Source of the DNA: Candidatus Aenigmatarchaeota archaeon
GTDB taxonomy: Archaea; EX4484-52; GLR71
Reading direction: 5' to 3'
DNA: 9,148 bases
Assembly: GCA_023134675.1 (NCBI GenBank)
Contig: JAGLUQ010000024.1
Location: 1-9,148 of the forward strand
Shown: one piece after another, positions 1 to 6,448 of the stretch
How the letters are laid out: every line of letters starts with the position of its first letter
Numbering within the stretch: position 1 is the stretch's first letter
Translations under genes and position numbers: made by a program
The notes under the pieces: model-generated
What the model was told of the DNA's origin: nothing
Databases searched by the model: none
Seen by the model: the letters and a program-made list of their open reading frames with translations, nothing else

Positions 1-1487
1 GTGTTTGATGTCTGGTAATTTGACTTCTGCTTATAGTCTGTCGTGTTTACTGAAGAAAGCTGAATGTTCTGCGATGCTGGTGTGGTAAGTGTAAAAATCG
101 CAGTCGAAGAGACTATCACTGGTGTATTCTGTCTCCTGTCCTCAATCCATGCAGAGAATGTGATGTTGTCTCCCACTTCCCAGAATGGGTCAGTGTTTAT
201 ATTGAGATGGAACCCCTCCACTATGATGTTCCGTACATATGTCTTGTCTTCTCCTGTAGAGTGGTATACAGTTGCTTCAAGCGTATAGTTTCCCGGTGCA
301 TTGCCGGGAACATTATATATAAGAGCTGTGTCTGTCATGTTGAGAGGCAGATCAATAGTTACAGAGGATCCGTTATCACAGTCTATCTTAAGTGTCGTGT
401 TTATAGATATAATCTCCCCGTAATAATTGTCATAGCTGATGTTTATCGGTATCTGGTCCTTGAGGAAATATGTATGGTTTATCTCAAGGCTGTCATTTAT
501 AGTCAGGTTGAAGCTGTAAGGCTCAACTTTGAGATAGTACATAATACCTCCATACCCTTCACCTGAAGAATATGCGTTGAACTCCACAAAGCCGAAAGGC
601 GCATGTCTGTTGAAAGTGTAGTTGGCGATATATGCCGACATCTGCGTATCATAGGTCATGTCAGCTTTGACAAGTATATCTCCTGTATAGTTTCTCACAG
701 CATAGTCCACATCTCCGCTAAGCACCGTGTCATTCTCGTCAAGCAGGTTAAGCTTGAAAGTGATAGTGTCAGACACGTTGCCATATATATATCCTGATGT
801 TGAGTTGGACAGTAGGTTGATCTTGACATCTCCTATGTCAAGAGTCTTTGAATCGCTCCATTCAATGACATCTACCTGATTCTCATGATCGCATGAGCCG
901 TTTATGTATAAGTATGTATATGTATTTGTAACAATCTTGTCCGAGTCGCATGATATGTTGACATAAGTGCTGTACTGTGTCTCCCTTATGTTCTCAACAG
1001 TGAATTTTGCATTTATTGAGTCGTCTATTATATACATATCGCTGATTGAGTACCAGTCTATGTAGCCATTGATAGAAAGCTTTACCTCATCTGTCTGGGC
1101 TGAGGCAAGGACAGTTATAGGATAGTTGACCCCGTCTATGTCACAGTACATGGTGTTATACATGCTTATCTCAACGCTGTCGCCCGGGTAATCTGTATTG
1201 TAGTGCTCGACTGTAAGTTCTTCACATAATATGTCTTTTGTGACATTAAGTTCAGTATCATGTTTTGAAAAGTACCCATCAGAAGTACCGTAACTGTATG
1301 ATATCACTTCTGTCCCATCCATGCAAAGGATATCAAGAGGTATGTCGCTGCAGGCATAGAACTCTTCGCCGTCTGTCACATAGTTAGGGATAGTGAAAGT
1401 ATTGTTAGCAGAGACAGGGATGCTCATAGCTGTTGCCAGGAAGATAATTAATGCTGTCGCTGATATTAGCCCTTGGTTCTGTCTCAT
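1..1487 (-). CDS. Secreted, sequon-rich surface protein (partial, C-terminus outside window)
   Basis: Reading the minus strand from ATG at 1487 gives 495 codons with no stop down to position 3, so the gene continues beyond the window. Residues 1-27 form a signal peptide: a short polar start, a hydrophobic core (LISATALIIFLATAM, 7-21) and a signal peptidase I site V25-S26-A27 before N28. The mature part is rich in Thr, Asn, Ser, Tyr and Asp, with a predicted beta pattern. Stretches such as APGNYTLEATVY (397-408) followed by VGDNITFSAWI (438-448) look like Ig-like/CARDB-type beta-sandwich domains, but I cannot name the family. I count 19 N-X-S/T sequons (for example N81, N177, N228, N266, N289, N363, N400, N481), which suits a glycosylated archaeal cell-surface or S-layer-associated protein. 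A GTG directly precedes the ATG in frame (1490). The promoter predicts a transcript beginning at about this point. No C-terminal anchor can be seen. Coding is certain in my view; the exact role is unknown. Confidence 0.9.
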   Translation of the reverse strand, partial: MRQNQGLISATALIIFLATAMSIPVSANNTFTIPNYVTDGEEFYACSDIPLDILCMDGTEVISYSYGTSDGYFSKHDTELNVTKDILCEELTVEHYNTDYPGDSVEISMYNTMYCDIDGVNYPITVLASAQTDEVKLSINGYIDWYSISDMYIIDDSINAKFTVENIRETQYSTYVNISCDSDKIVTNTYTYLYINGSCDHENQVDVIEWSDSKTLDIGDVKINLLSNSTSGYIYGNVSDTITFKLNLLDENDTVLSGDVDYAVRNYTGDILVKADMTYDTQMSAYIANYTFNRHAPFGFVEFNAYSSGEGYGGIMYYLKVEPYSFNLTINDSLEINHTYFLKDQIPINISYDNYYGEIISINTTLKIDCDNGSSVTIDLPLNMTDTALIYNVPGNAPGNYTLEATVYHSTGEDKTYVRNIIVEGFHLNINTDPFWEVGDNITFSAWIEDRRQNTPVIVSSTAIFTLTTPASQNIQLSSVNTTDYKQKSNYQTSN

Positions 1488-1511
1488 CACTATATATTTT
1501 ATTTTCGGTTT

Positions 1512-1521
1512 GTATATATAG
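1512..1521 (-). promoter_or_regulatory. TATA box for the surface-protein gene
   Basis: On the minus strand this reads CTATATATAC. Its centre is about 26-29 bases upstream of the GTG/ATG pair at 1490/1487, the usual archaeal TATA-to-start-site distance, so the mRNA is probably leaderless. A second A/T stretch (1491-1500) is too close to the start codon to serve. Confidence 0.6.
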
Positions 1522-1537
1522 GTTTTTAGTCAGTGTG

Positions 1538-1556
1538 TTAGTTGACAGTCAACTAA
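1538..1556. repeat. 19-bp perfect inverted repeat, possible operator
   Basis: The sequence TTAGTTGACAGTCAACTAA has two 9-base arms (1538-1546 and 1548-1556) around a single central base at 1547, and symmetry ends exactly at these limits. It lies about 20 bases upstream of the surface-protein TATA box and overlaps the stop codon of the out-of-frame piece of the preceding gene. A one-base loop makes it a poor RNA hairpin but a good dimeric protein-binding site. The motif AGTTGAC recurs in the L7Ae leader (5549-5555), not as a palindrome. Confidence 0.55.
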
Positions 1557-1731
1557 ATCTCACAGCATCTATATAATCGTTCAAAGGCTCGATGTTTCCA
1601 TCCCAACCCTTATTGAAATTCTTTTCAAAACGAGATGACTCATAAAGTTTATTCTTTAGAAAACAGAGATAATTATATTCATCCAACAAAAAAGGGTTTT
1701 GACCATCAACAACTATGGATGTGTTGCATCT
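1549..1731 (-). pseudogene. Out-of-frame C-terminal piece of the 1713-2249 gene
   Basis: Minus-strand bases 1731-1552 read as 60 sense codons ending at TGA 1549-1551, in the frame shifted by -1 relative to the hypothetical gene just upstream. There is no ATG or GTG start in it and no ribosome-binding site; an in-frame TAA (1732-1734) precedes it. Its translation looks like genuine protein (it includes VVDGQNPFLLDEYNYL and FNKGWDGNIEPLNDYIDAV) and overlaps the upstream frame by only about 19 bases. The simplest reading is that one base has been lost near 1713-1731, which cut off about 55 residues from the parent protein. Alternatives are a sequencing error in a homopolymer-poor stretch or a programmed -1 shift; I see no convincing slippery heptamer. 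Confidence 0.55.
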
Positions 1732-2249
1732 TTAAGAGAACGTTTCCATTCAGTTACTTTATCACGGGCAGTTCTGCTCCAATCAGTTTTTTCCGGCAGA
1801 CTGCCTAAGTCTTCTGGTAATTCTGCAAGTTTAAGAAACATGTCAATATATACTTCAAAATCATTTTTTTCTAAAATATTTCCAATTTGATATATTTGAA
1901 ATTCACTTGGAATTCTTGGAAATTTCATATTTGCTTCATTATTCTGATCAAGTTCTTTAAATATCCCTCCAAACATTGTACGAGATATGGCATTAGTTAT
2001 GCTTTTATATGCCTCAGTGTTATTCTCCTTAGAGATTCCGTATCCTGAAAAAACAGCAATATGTTTAAAACTTTTATCATTTGACTCTGGATAATAATAC
2101 AATACTCCGCGCACTGTTTTTGTTTCTTTATCTTCAAAACTTAAATTAATACGTGAATAGTCCTTATGGAAATGTGTGTCTTTAAGATGGTTAGGTTCCA
2201 GACCAAGAAATTCCAAGCCAATATCATTTCCTATATTATAAGTTTTCAT
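1713..2249 (-). CDS. Hypothetical protein, probably truncated by a frameshift
   Basis: This is a 178-residue protein of unrecognised family when started at the ATG at 2249. An in-frame TTG at 2276 would add nine residues, but it lies right beside the TATA box (2278-2286) and so should not be transcribed, hence the shorter start. The product is soluble, without signal peptide or membrane segment. It has mixed alpha/beta character with an N-terminal half rich in beta pattern (FEDKETKTVRGVLYYYP, then HIAVFSGYG) and a helical C-terminal half. It stops at TAG 1713-1715, while about 60 further plausible residues follow in another frame, so the annotated protein is probably the N-terminal three quarters of a roughly 235-residue original. 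It is clearly more A/T-rich than the ribosomal operon. It is divergent from the acetyltransferase/aminopeptidase gene. Confidence 0.6.
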   Translation of the reverse strand: MKTYNIGNDIGLEFLGLEPNHLKDTHFHKDYSRINLSFEDKETKTVRGVLYYYPESNDKSFKHIAVFSGYGISKENNTEAYKSITNAISRTMFGGIFKELDQNNEANMKFPRIPSEFQIYQIGNILEKNDFEVYIDMFLKLAELPEDLGSLPEKTDWSRTARDKVTEWKRSLKDATHP

Positions 2250-2277
2250 AAAATCACATAATGATATGGAATACAAA

Positions 2278-2286
2278 CTTTATAAA
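2278..2286 (-). promoter_or_regulatory. TATA box for the 1713-2249 gene
   Basis: The minus strand reads TTTATAAAG here, centred about 33 bases before ATG 2249. This predicts a leader of roughly 7 bases and rules out the TTG at 2276 as start. Confidence 0.55.
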
Positions 2287-2378
2287 TTAATTAATAGTTT
2301 ACCACTATCCTGTGTCACAATCTATGTTTTAAACCTGTATTCCTTTCAGATGATATCTCTGCCATAAGTCCTTCCCGC

Positions 2379-2386
2379 TTAAATAT
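2379..2386 (+). promoter_or_regulatory. TATA box for the acetyltransferase/aminopeptidase gene
   Basis: TTAAATAT lies with its centre 25-26 bases before ATG 2408 and is preceded by a G/C-richer element (CCCGC). This predicts a leaderless mRNA, consistent with the lack of a ribosome-binding site before the ATG. Confidence 0.5.
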
Positions 2387-2407
2387 CTTGCCATCTATAA
2401 TCCTGTC

Positions 2408-4177
2408 ATGGATTCCGAAACTATGGAAAAGTCAATCCCTGTCTTCTGCAGCTTAAACAACATATTTTTCACAGGCATGAAAAAAACAGAAAATGCAAAA
2501 TTCATGTGGAACGATAGGATTCGCGATTTATACTGGAACTATGCATCACAGGTTGATGTCCCTGAATCCGAAGCAAAAACATTCATCAGAGAAGTGATAG
2601 CCTTCTTCAAAGAGAAAGACAGAACTCCTGCAGTCTGTGTCACACCTTTTACAAGACCAAAAGACCTGCCCTCCCTGCTTAAGGCATCCGGCTTTAAAGT
2701 CCAGGAAAAAGAGGCATGGATGTTCTATAAAAAACAGGATAACATGCAGGATATGCCTGAAAATATAAGAATCACATCGGTCAAGACCGAAGAGGACGAA
2801 AAAAACTATATCGGCCTCTTCAGGAAAGCATACGGTGGCGCAACGCCTGACGAGCCTTACGGCGAGCTTCCGCAGGAATACTGTGAATTGATAATAGATT
2901 CATTCAAAAATAAGAATTCACACAACACTGTCCTGAACCTTGTCGCATATCATGATGATAAGCCTGCAGGCATAGCATCAGTCCTTTTCTCAGATAAGTA
3001 TGCTTACATCTACAGCATCGCTGTCGTCCCCGAAAAGAGGAAGAAAGGCATATCCTCAGCTCTGACAAGATATTGCATATCAAAAGCCCAAAAGAAAAAT
3101 ATAGAAAACATATTCCTGATTACAGAGCACAATAGCATAAATGAGAAGATATATGAAAAGCTCGGCTTCTCGACAGGATCCATCGGCGAGATATTTGTTC
3201 TGGATGAGCTTGTCTACGGCGCGAAACAGGCGGTAAATATATGTGTCGCTGTGAAGCCGGAAGAAAAAGTAACGGTGGTGACTGATAAGAAGACTCAGGC
3301 AATAGCAAAATATGTGATTGACGAGATCAGAAAGGTCACAGGCAATCTTAAGATTTATAATATAGAAGACTATGGAAAAAGACCATACAATATACCGGAT
3401 TTCATTTTGAAAGATATTGCAGATTCTGACGCAGTCTTCGTCATGGCTGATTATATCTTTGGTGAGATTCCTACATTGTACCGGCCGATAAATGAAACAG
3501 TGGAAAAAAGCAGGGCAAGAATGGCAGCGATGGTAGAACTGGATGAAGAATTATTGAGAGTTGGGATGAATGCAGATTATAAGAGAATCCAAGATTTTTC
3601 CAAAAAAGTTCATGATATTATAAAAGATGCAAAAGAGATACGAGTCATAACATCTCTCGGCACTGATTTCACAGTGTCTTTAGGACACAGATGGGCAATA
3701 CTTGACGGTTTCCCAAAACCGGGAAAATGGGTAAACCTGCCTGACGGCGAAGTTCTTACAGCCCCGACAGATATAAATGGAAAGATAGTGATTGACGGCT
3801 GCGCAGAATTTCTTGGCATTCTTAAATCTCATCCTCTGGCTGTGGAGATAGAAGACGGCTTCGCCCGGAAAGAGACAGTAGCATGTTCTGATTCAGATGT
3901 CAAAGAAAAATTCGAAAAATATGTCTTCGGTTCTGATGAAAATTCCTGCCGTATAGGCGAATTCGCTTTCGGCACTAATATCTTCCTCAAAAAATTATGC
4001 GGCAACCTGACTCAGGATGAAAAGTTTCCAAGCATCCACATCGCTTTCGGAGACCCGCACGGCAGCCTTACAGGAGCTGAATGGAAAAGCAGTCTGCATA
4101 TGGATGCGATTATCTTAAGGCCAACAGTCTATGTGGACGGCAAAAAGATAATGGATAATGGCAGATATCTGATTTGA
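2408..4177 (+). CDS. Tandem GNAT acetyltransferase fused to M29/AmpS-like aminopeptidase domain
   Basis: The 589-residue protein has three parts. Residues about 1-110 resemble a worn GNAT fold, ending in the typical 'LLKASGF' strand/helix. Residues about 118-268 are an intact GNAT domain: the acetyl-CoA-binding motif A is V207-P-E-K-R-K-K-G-I215, and the end motif IYEKLGF is at 248-254. Residues about 285-589 match the thermophilic metallo-aminopeptidase class (M29, COG2309 type). The expected metal ligands can be placed: E448 in DGEVLTAP, E518 in GEFAFGTN, H544 in HIAFGDPHG, and H564 and D566 in LHMDAI. The position of the family's catalytic Tyr, seven residues after the ligand His, is H551 here, as I would expect for more distant leucyl-aminopeptidase/NicX-like members. 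No signal peptide, so cytosolic. The GNAT part could acetylate an amino group and the C-terminal part hydrolyse an amide, but substrates are unknown. The ATG fits the leaderless promoter. Confidence 0.85.
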   Translation: MDSETMEKSIPVFCSLNNIFFTGMKKTENAKFMWNDRIRDLYWNYASQVDVPESEAKTFIREVIAFFKEKDRTPAVCVTPFTRPKDLPSLLKASGFKVQEKEAWMFYKKQDNMQDMPENIRITSVKTEEDEKNYIGLFRKAYGGATPDEPYGELPQEYCELIIDSFKNKNSHNTVLNLVAYHDDKPAGIASVLFSDKYAYIYSIAVVPEKRKKGISSALTRYCISKAQKKNIENIFLITEHNSINEKIYEKLGFSTGSIGEIFVLDELVYGAKQAVNICVAVKPEEKVTVVTDKKTQAIAKYVIDEIRKVTGNLKIYNIEDYGKRPYNIPDFILKDIADSDAVFVMADYIFGEIPTLYRPINETVEKSRARMAAMVELDEELLRVGMNADYKRIQDFSKKVHDIIKDAKEIRVITSLGTDFTVSLGHRWAILDGFPKPGKWVNLPDGEVLTAPTDINGKIVIDGCAEFLGILKSHPLAVEIEDGFARKETVACSDSDVKEKFEKYVFGSDENSCRIGEFAFGTNIFLKKLCGNLTQDEKFPSIHIAFGDPHGSLTGAEWKSSLHMDAIILRPTVYVDGKKIMDNGRYLI

Positions 4178-4229
4178 TTCTATATAATTACAGACTATTT
4201 TTATCTCAGATATTGTAATCATTATACAC

Positions 4230-4238
4230 CTTTATAAA
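4230..4238 (+). promoter_or_regulatory. TATA box for the methyltransferase gene
   Basis: CTTTATAAA is centred 34 bases before ATG 4268. This gives a predicted leader of about 7-8 bases. It follows the end of the upstream gene by about 50 bases, which include a short U-rich stretch (ATTTTTAT, 4196-4203), so the two genes are probably transcribed separately. Confidence 0.6.
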
Positions 4239-4267
4239 ATTAACTATTTATTAGTAATATAGATATT

Positions 4268-5485
4268 ATGGCTGACAATTCTAAAAAAATAAAAAAGATG
4301 ATCGGAAAAAAAAGATCATATACATATCCTTGGCATATCTCACCGTATCAGCATATCATATTTGATAGATTATCAGCAATCAAGGGAAAAAAGAAAAAAC
4401 CCTTAAAAATACTGGATGCTGGTACCGGATCAGGAATTATGCCTTTTTACTATGCAAAATTGCTCCATGATGACAGACGATTTTCAAATTTTAAAGTTAT
4501 CGGTATTGATAATTATGAAGATAACATACTTATTGCACAGTCTTTCCATGAAAATCCGGATTATCTTGCTGATTATTTTCGCAAAAATGCAAAAAAACAA
4601 AAAATAGATATTGATGATGATATTTTCTTGAAATCCTGGATGAATGAATTAAATACATTTCGACCGGAATATTTCAATAATATCTCTTTCAAGCATGGTG
4701 ATGCGGAAGATAAGGATTTTATTGAATCTATTGGTAAAATAGATGTCATACTTTTTAATGAATGTCTTCTTGACTTATCTGAAAACGCATACAATAATAT
4801 ACTGGATATATGGAATAAAGACGGTTCAATAATGATGAGGACATTAGAACCGTTAAAATATAAAAAAGAAATAACAGAGCACACAGGCGTACCTTTAACA
4901 TTTATAACTTTTGATAAGCATTTAACAGAAGTATCTTATTATTATAGTTATGTGGCCCATGAATTGGTTCTTGCTGTGCCTACATCAATCCTCAGTATCT
5001 CAGATAAGACAAAGAGCTGTGTGTTTGATATGTATGATTATGATAATCATGTTTTTTTCACAGATGGAGTGTATGAATTAGATAATTGTATATGTAAAGA
5101 TACTTATTCTCAAAACATCCATCAATTTTTCATTGACAATGTATTACCAATTTGTTTAAACAGACCCATATCAGATGGAGTGGGCAGGATGTATATGCCT
5201 CGGAATGAACAAGGCTCAGGTACATATGGTATAAGGATTGAGACAGATGATACTAAAGAAGATCCAGATGTAATGTCTTTTAGAGAAAAAGGGGTGAACA
5301 TTGTATTTCATAAAGGCGAGGATTCCCAATCATCTAATAAACCGAATTATTATGAAATATATAAATTTTCAGATGAAGTTAAACAAATAATTCCTATTGT
5401 CAATCAAGTTATAAATGATATATATTTTCTTAAAAATGTAAAATCTGAAATAAAGATGAAAACTCCCAAAAAAAGTTTTTGGTAA
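4268..5485 (+). CDS. SAM-dependent methyltransferase with unknown C-terminal domain
   Basis: The 405-residue product starts with a Lys-rich segment (KKIKKMIGKKR) and then a class I Rossmann methyltransferase core at about residues 20-205. Motif I is ILDAGTGSG (48-56), the acidic ribose-binding residue is D81 in IGIDN, an acidic loop HGDAED is at 143-148, and the motif IV region is IDVILFNECLLDL (158-170). Between D81 and HGDAED lies a long Asp/Phe-rich insert. Residues about 210-405 do not resemble anything I know; they contain a SYYYSYVAHELVLAV stretch and end in a basic tail (KMKTPKKSFW). There is no NPPY or DPPY signature, so a DNA adenine methylase is not indicated; the target (small molecule, protein or RNA) is open. 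Base composition is clearly more A/T-rich than the following ribosomal operon, which suggests an acquired or fast-evolving gene. Confidence 0.8.
   Translation: MADNSKKIKKMIGKKRSYTYPWHISPYQHIIFDRLSAIKGKKKKPLKILDAGTGSGIMPFYYAKLLHDDRRFSNFKVIGIDNYEDNILIAQSFHENPDYLADYFRKNAKKQKIDIDDDIFLKSWMNELNTFRPEYFNNISFKHGDAEDKDFIESIGKIDVILFNECLLDLSENAYNNILDIWNKDGSIMMRTLEPLKYKKEITEHTGVPLTFITFDKHLTEVSYYYSYVAHELVLAVPTSILSISDKTKSCVFDMYDYDNHVFFTDGVYELDNCICKDTYSQNIHQFFIDNVLPICLNRPISDGVGRMYMPRNEQGSGTYGIRIETDDTKEDPDVMSFREKGVNIVFHKGEDSQSSNKPNYYEIYKFSDEVKQIIPIVNQVINDIYFLKNVKSEIKMKTPKKSFW
5466..5482 (+). repeat. Short hairpin at the 3' end of the methyltransferase gene
   Basis: CCAAAAAAAGTTTTTGG forms a 7-bp stem with a 3-base loop inside the last codons of the gene. 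It is followed 18 bases later by a run of seven C (5500-5506). It lacks a trailing U tract, so it is not a standard terminator; it may slow transcription or protect the 3' end, or be incidental. Confidence 0.3.
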
Positions 5486-5517
5486 ATATTGAAATATATC
5501 CCCCCCACGACAGTAAC

Positions 5518-5527
5518 CTTTATAAAA
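5518..5527 (+). promoter_or_regulatory. Promoter (TATA box) of the L7Ae ribosomal operon
   Basis: CTTTATAAAA, preceded by AAC, is the best TATA match in the 153-base gap. Start of transcription is predicted near 5548, leaving a leader of about 90 bases before the L7Ae ATG at 5639. That is long compared with the nearly leaderless stand-alone genes in this window. Confidence 0.6.
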
Positions 5528-5560
5528 CTTTAGAATTCATAAATATTCAGTTGACTAATC

Positions 5561-5584
5561 TGGTTTCTATATATTTATAGACCA
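5561..5584 (+). promoter_or_regulatory. Leader hairpin or second TATA box before L7Ae
   Basis: Bases TGGT (5561-5564), a 2-base TT bulge, CTATA (5567-5571), loop TATT, TATAG (5576-5580) and ACCA (5581-5584) form a 9-bp stem with one bulge. In RNA this would be a leader hairpin about 13 bases after the predicted start site. The same bases (CTATATATTTATAG) also read as a TATA-like box that could start a shorter leader of about 40 bases. The sequence cannot decide between the two roles. Confidence 0.4.
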
Positions 5585-5638
5585 ATTCAAGACTGGAAGG
5601 ATAAAAAATTCAAAAAAACTGATGAAGGTTGATGAGAA

Positions 5639-6007
5639 ATGGCAAAAAGTTATGTAACATTTGAGACACCAAAAGACCTGGCTGAAAAGGTCTACAACAC
5701 GATAGAATCTGTCGTACGCTCAGGTTCCGTAAGAAAAGGGACAAATGAGGTTACAAAAGCTATCGAGCGCGGAACTGCAAGACTTGTGGTCATCGCAGAA
5801 GATATAGAGCCCGAAGAGATAGTGATGCATCTGCCTATACTGTCCAAAGAGAAGGCTGTGCCTTTTGTATTCGTCCCTACAAAGCAGGAGCTTGGTGCTG
5901 CCTGCGGTATATCTGTATCCACAGCAACTGTTGTGATAGATGATGTAGGCAAGGCCGGAAAGCAGATTGAAGAGATAGTCAGTGCTTTAAAGGCACTCAA
6001 CAAGTAG
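5639..6007 (+). CDS. rpl7ae: Ribosomal protein L7Ae
   Basis: This 122-residue protein is a full-length archaeal L7Ae. It binds kink-turn RNA in 23S rRNA and is also the core protein of archaeal box C/D and H/ACA RNPs and of RNase P. The RNA-binding signature RKGTNEVTKAIERG is at residues 32-45, followed by the family block AEDIEPEEIVMHLPILSK and the PTKQELGAACG segment (80-90). The start is supported by the family N-terminus and by an upstream GGTTGATG about 6-13 bases before the ATG. It is the first gene of the operon, 21 bases before S28e. In some archaea L7Ae binds its own leader, and the long leader here would permit this, but I could not build a kink-turn with proper stems near the start codon. 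Confidence 0.97.
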   Translation: MAKSYVTFETPKDLAEKVYNTIESVVRSGSVRKGTNEVTKAIERGTARLVVIAEDIEPEEIVMHLPILSKEKAVPFVFVPTKQELGAACGISVSTATVVIDDVGKAGKQIEEIVSALKALNK

Positions 6008-6028
6008 GTATTTTAAAGGTGAATCAGG

Positions 6029-6223
6029 ATGCCAGTCGCTGCCAAAGTTGTAAGAATAATAGATAGACAGGGTACCAAAGGCATATGCCGTGTAAGATGC
6101 CAGGTAACAGACGAGGCCGGAAGAAACAAAGTAATAATCCGTAACGTCCTTGGACCTGTAAGGGTCGGCGATATACTCATGATAAGCGAGAGCGAGATGG
6201 AGTCGGCAAGTGTGATTGAGTAG
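6029..6223 (+). CDS. rps28e: Ribosomal protein S28e
   Basis: This is a 64-residue small-subunit protein with an OB-fold that sits near the mRNA exit/E-site region. The diagnostic core is present: VVRIIDRQGTKGICRVRCQV (8-27 approximately) and IIRNVLGPVRVGDILMI. A GGTGA ribosome-binding site (6018-6022) is six bases before the ATG. The very C-terminus is odd: most archaeal and eukaryotic homologues end in a basic ESEREARRLR-like tail, whereas here the last residues are ESEMESASVIE, acidic and without Arg. I checked the other frames and found no frameshift that restores the usual tail. The gene is tightly linked to L24e, with 5-8 bases between them. Confidence 0.95.
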   Translation: MPVAAKVVRIIDRQGTKGICRVRCQVTDEAGRNKVIIRNVLGPVRVGDILMISESEMESASVIE

Positions 6224-6231
6224 GTGTTATG

Positions 6232-6408
6232 ATGAAATGCACATTTTGCGGAAAAAATATTGAAGAAGGCACAGGAAAGATTGTTGTCCAGAAAGACGGC
6301 AGGGTGCACAAGTACTGCACATCCAAGTGTGAAAGGAACTTAAAGATAAGGCCTGCAAGAAAAGTGCTCTGGACAGAGACATACAGGACACAGGTCAAAG
6401 GCAAATAG
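6232..6408 (+). CDS. rpl24e: Ribosomal protein L24e
   Basis: This is a 58-residue zinc-ribbon protein of the large subunit. From the start used here the zinc ligands are C3-x2-C6 and C29-x3-C33 (MKCTFCGK ... YCTSKCERN), followed by the family's N-L-K-x-R-P-x-R-K-V-x-W-T motif (NLKIRPARKVLWT). Two ATG codons are adjacent (6229 and 6232). The upstream GGTG (6223-6226) is 2 bases from the first and 5 bases from the second, and the family normally begins directly with M-K-C, so I prefer 6232; 6229 would add one Met. It overlaps nothing and is followed by a U-rich tract before ndk. Confidence 0.95.
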   Translation: MKCTFCGKNIEEGTGKIVVQKDGRVHKYCTSKCERNLKIRPARKVLWTETYRTQVKGK

Positions 6409-6409
6409 C

Positions 6410-6433
6410 CTTTCTTTTAACTTTTTTATTTTA
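6410..6433 (+). terminator. U-rich tract between L24e and ndk, possible partial terminator
   Basis: Immediately after the L24e stop the RNA-like strand has three T runs (TTTCTTTT, CTTTTTTA, TTTT). Archaeal RNA polymerase can terminate at such tracts without a hairpin. The gap to ndk is only 40 bases and ndk has its own ribosome-binding site (GAGGA) but no usable TATA box, so this would reduce rather than end transcription. Confidence 0.35.
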
Positions 6434-6448
6434 AAGAGGAAGATTTCA

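Noticed and set aside
64..797. Three plus-strand frames (64-288, 207-566, 603-797)
   Set aside because: All lie antisense within the continuous minus-strand surface-protein gene, which has a signal peptide, regular sequons and a promoter; the plus-strand products look like shadow translations.
1699..1890. Plus-strand frame of 63 residues
   Set aside because: It is antisense to the hypothetical gene at 1713-2249, has no promoter or ribosome-binding site and no protein-like pattern.
2250..2276. TTG start at 2276 extending the hypothetical protein by nine residues
   Set aside because: The TATA box at 2278-2286 is directly adjacent, so the transcript would begin downstream of this codon; ATG 2249 fits.
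5619..5635. Box D-like CTGA followed by box C-like TGATGA just before the L7Ae start, suggesting a kink-turn or K-loop for L7Ae
   Set aside because: The flanking bases (poly-A on one side, GAAATGG on the other) cannot form the required stem, and the spacer is too short for a second stem. It is probably part of the ribosome-binding region.
5622..5657. Short frame ATG...TAA of 11 residues overlapping the L7Ae start in another frame
   Set aside because: No ribosome-binding site of its own and very short; ATG at this place is part of the repeated GATGA sequence.
5692..6404. Minus-strand frames of 75-103 residues across the L7Ae/S28e/L24e genes
   Set aside because: They are antisense to firmly identified ribosomal protein genes.
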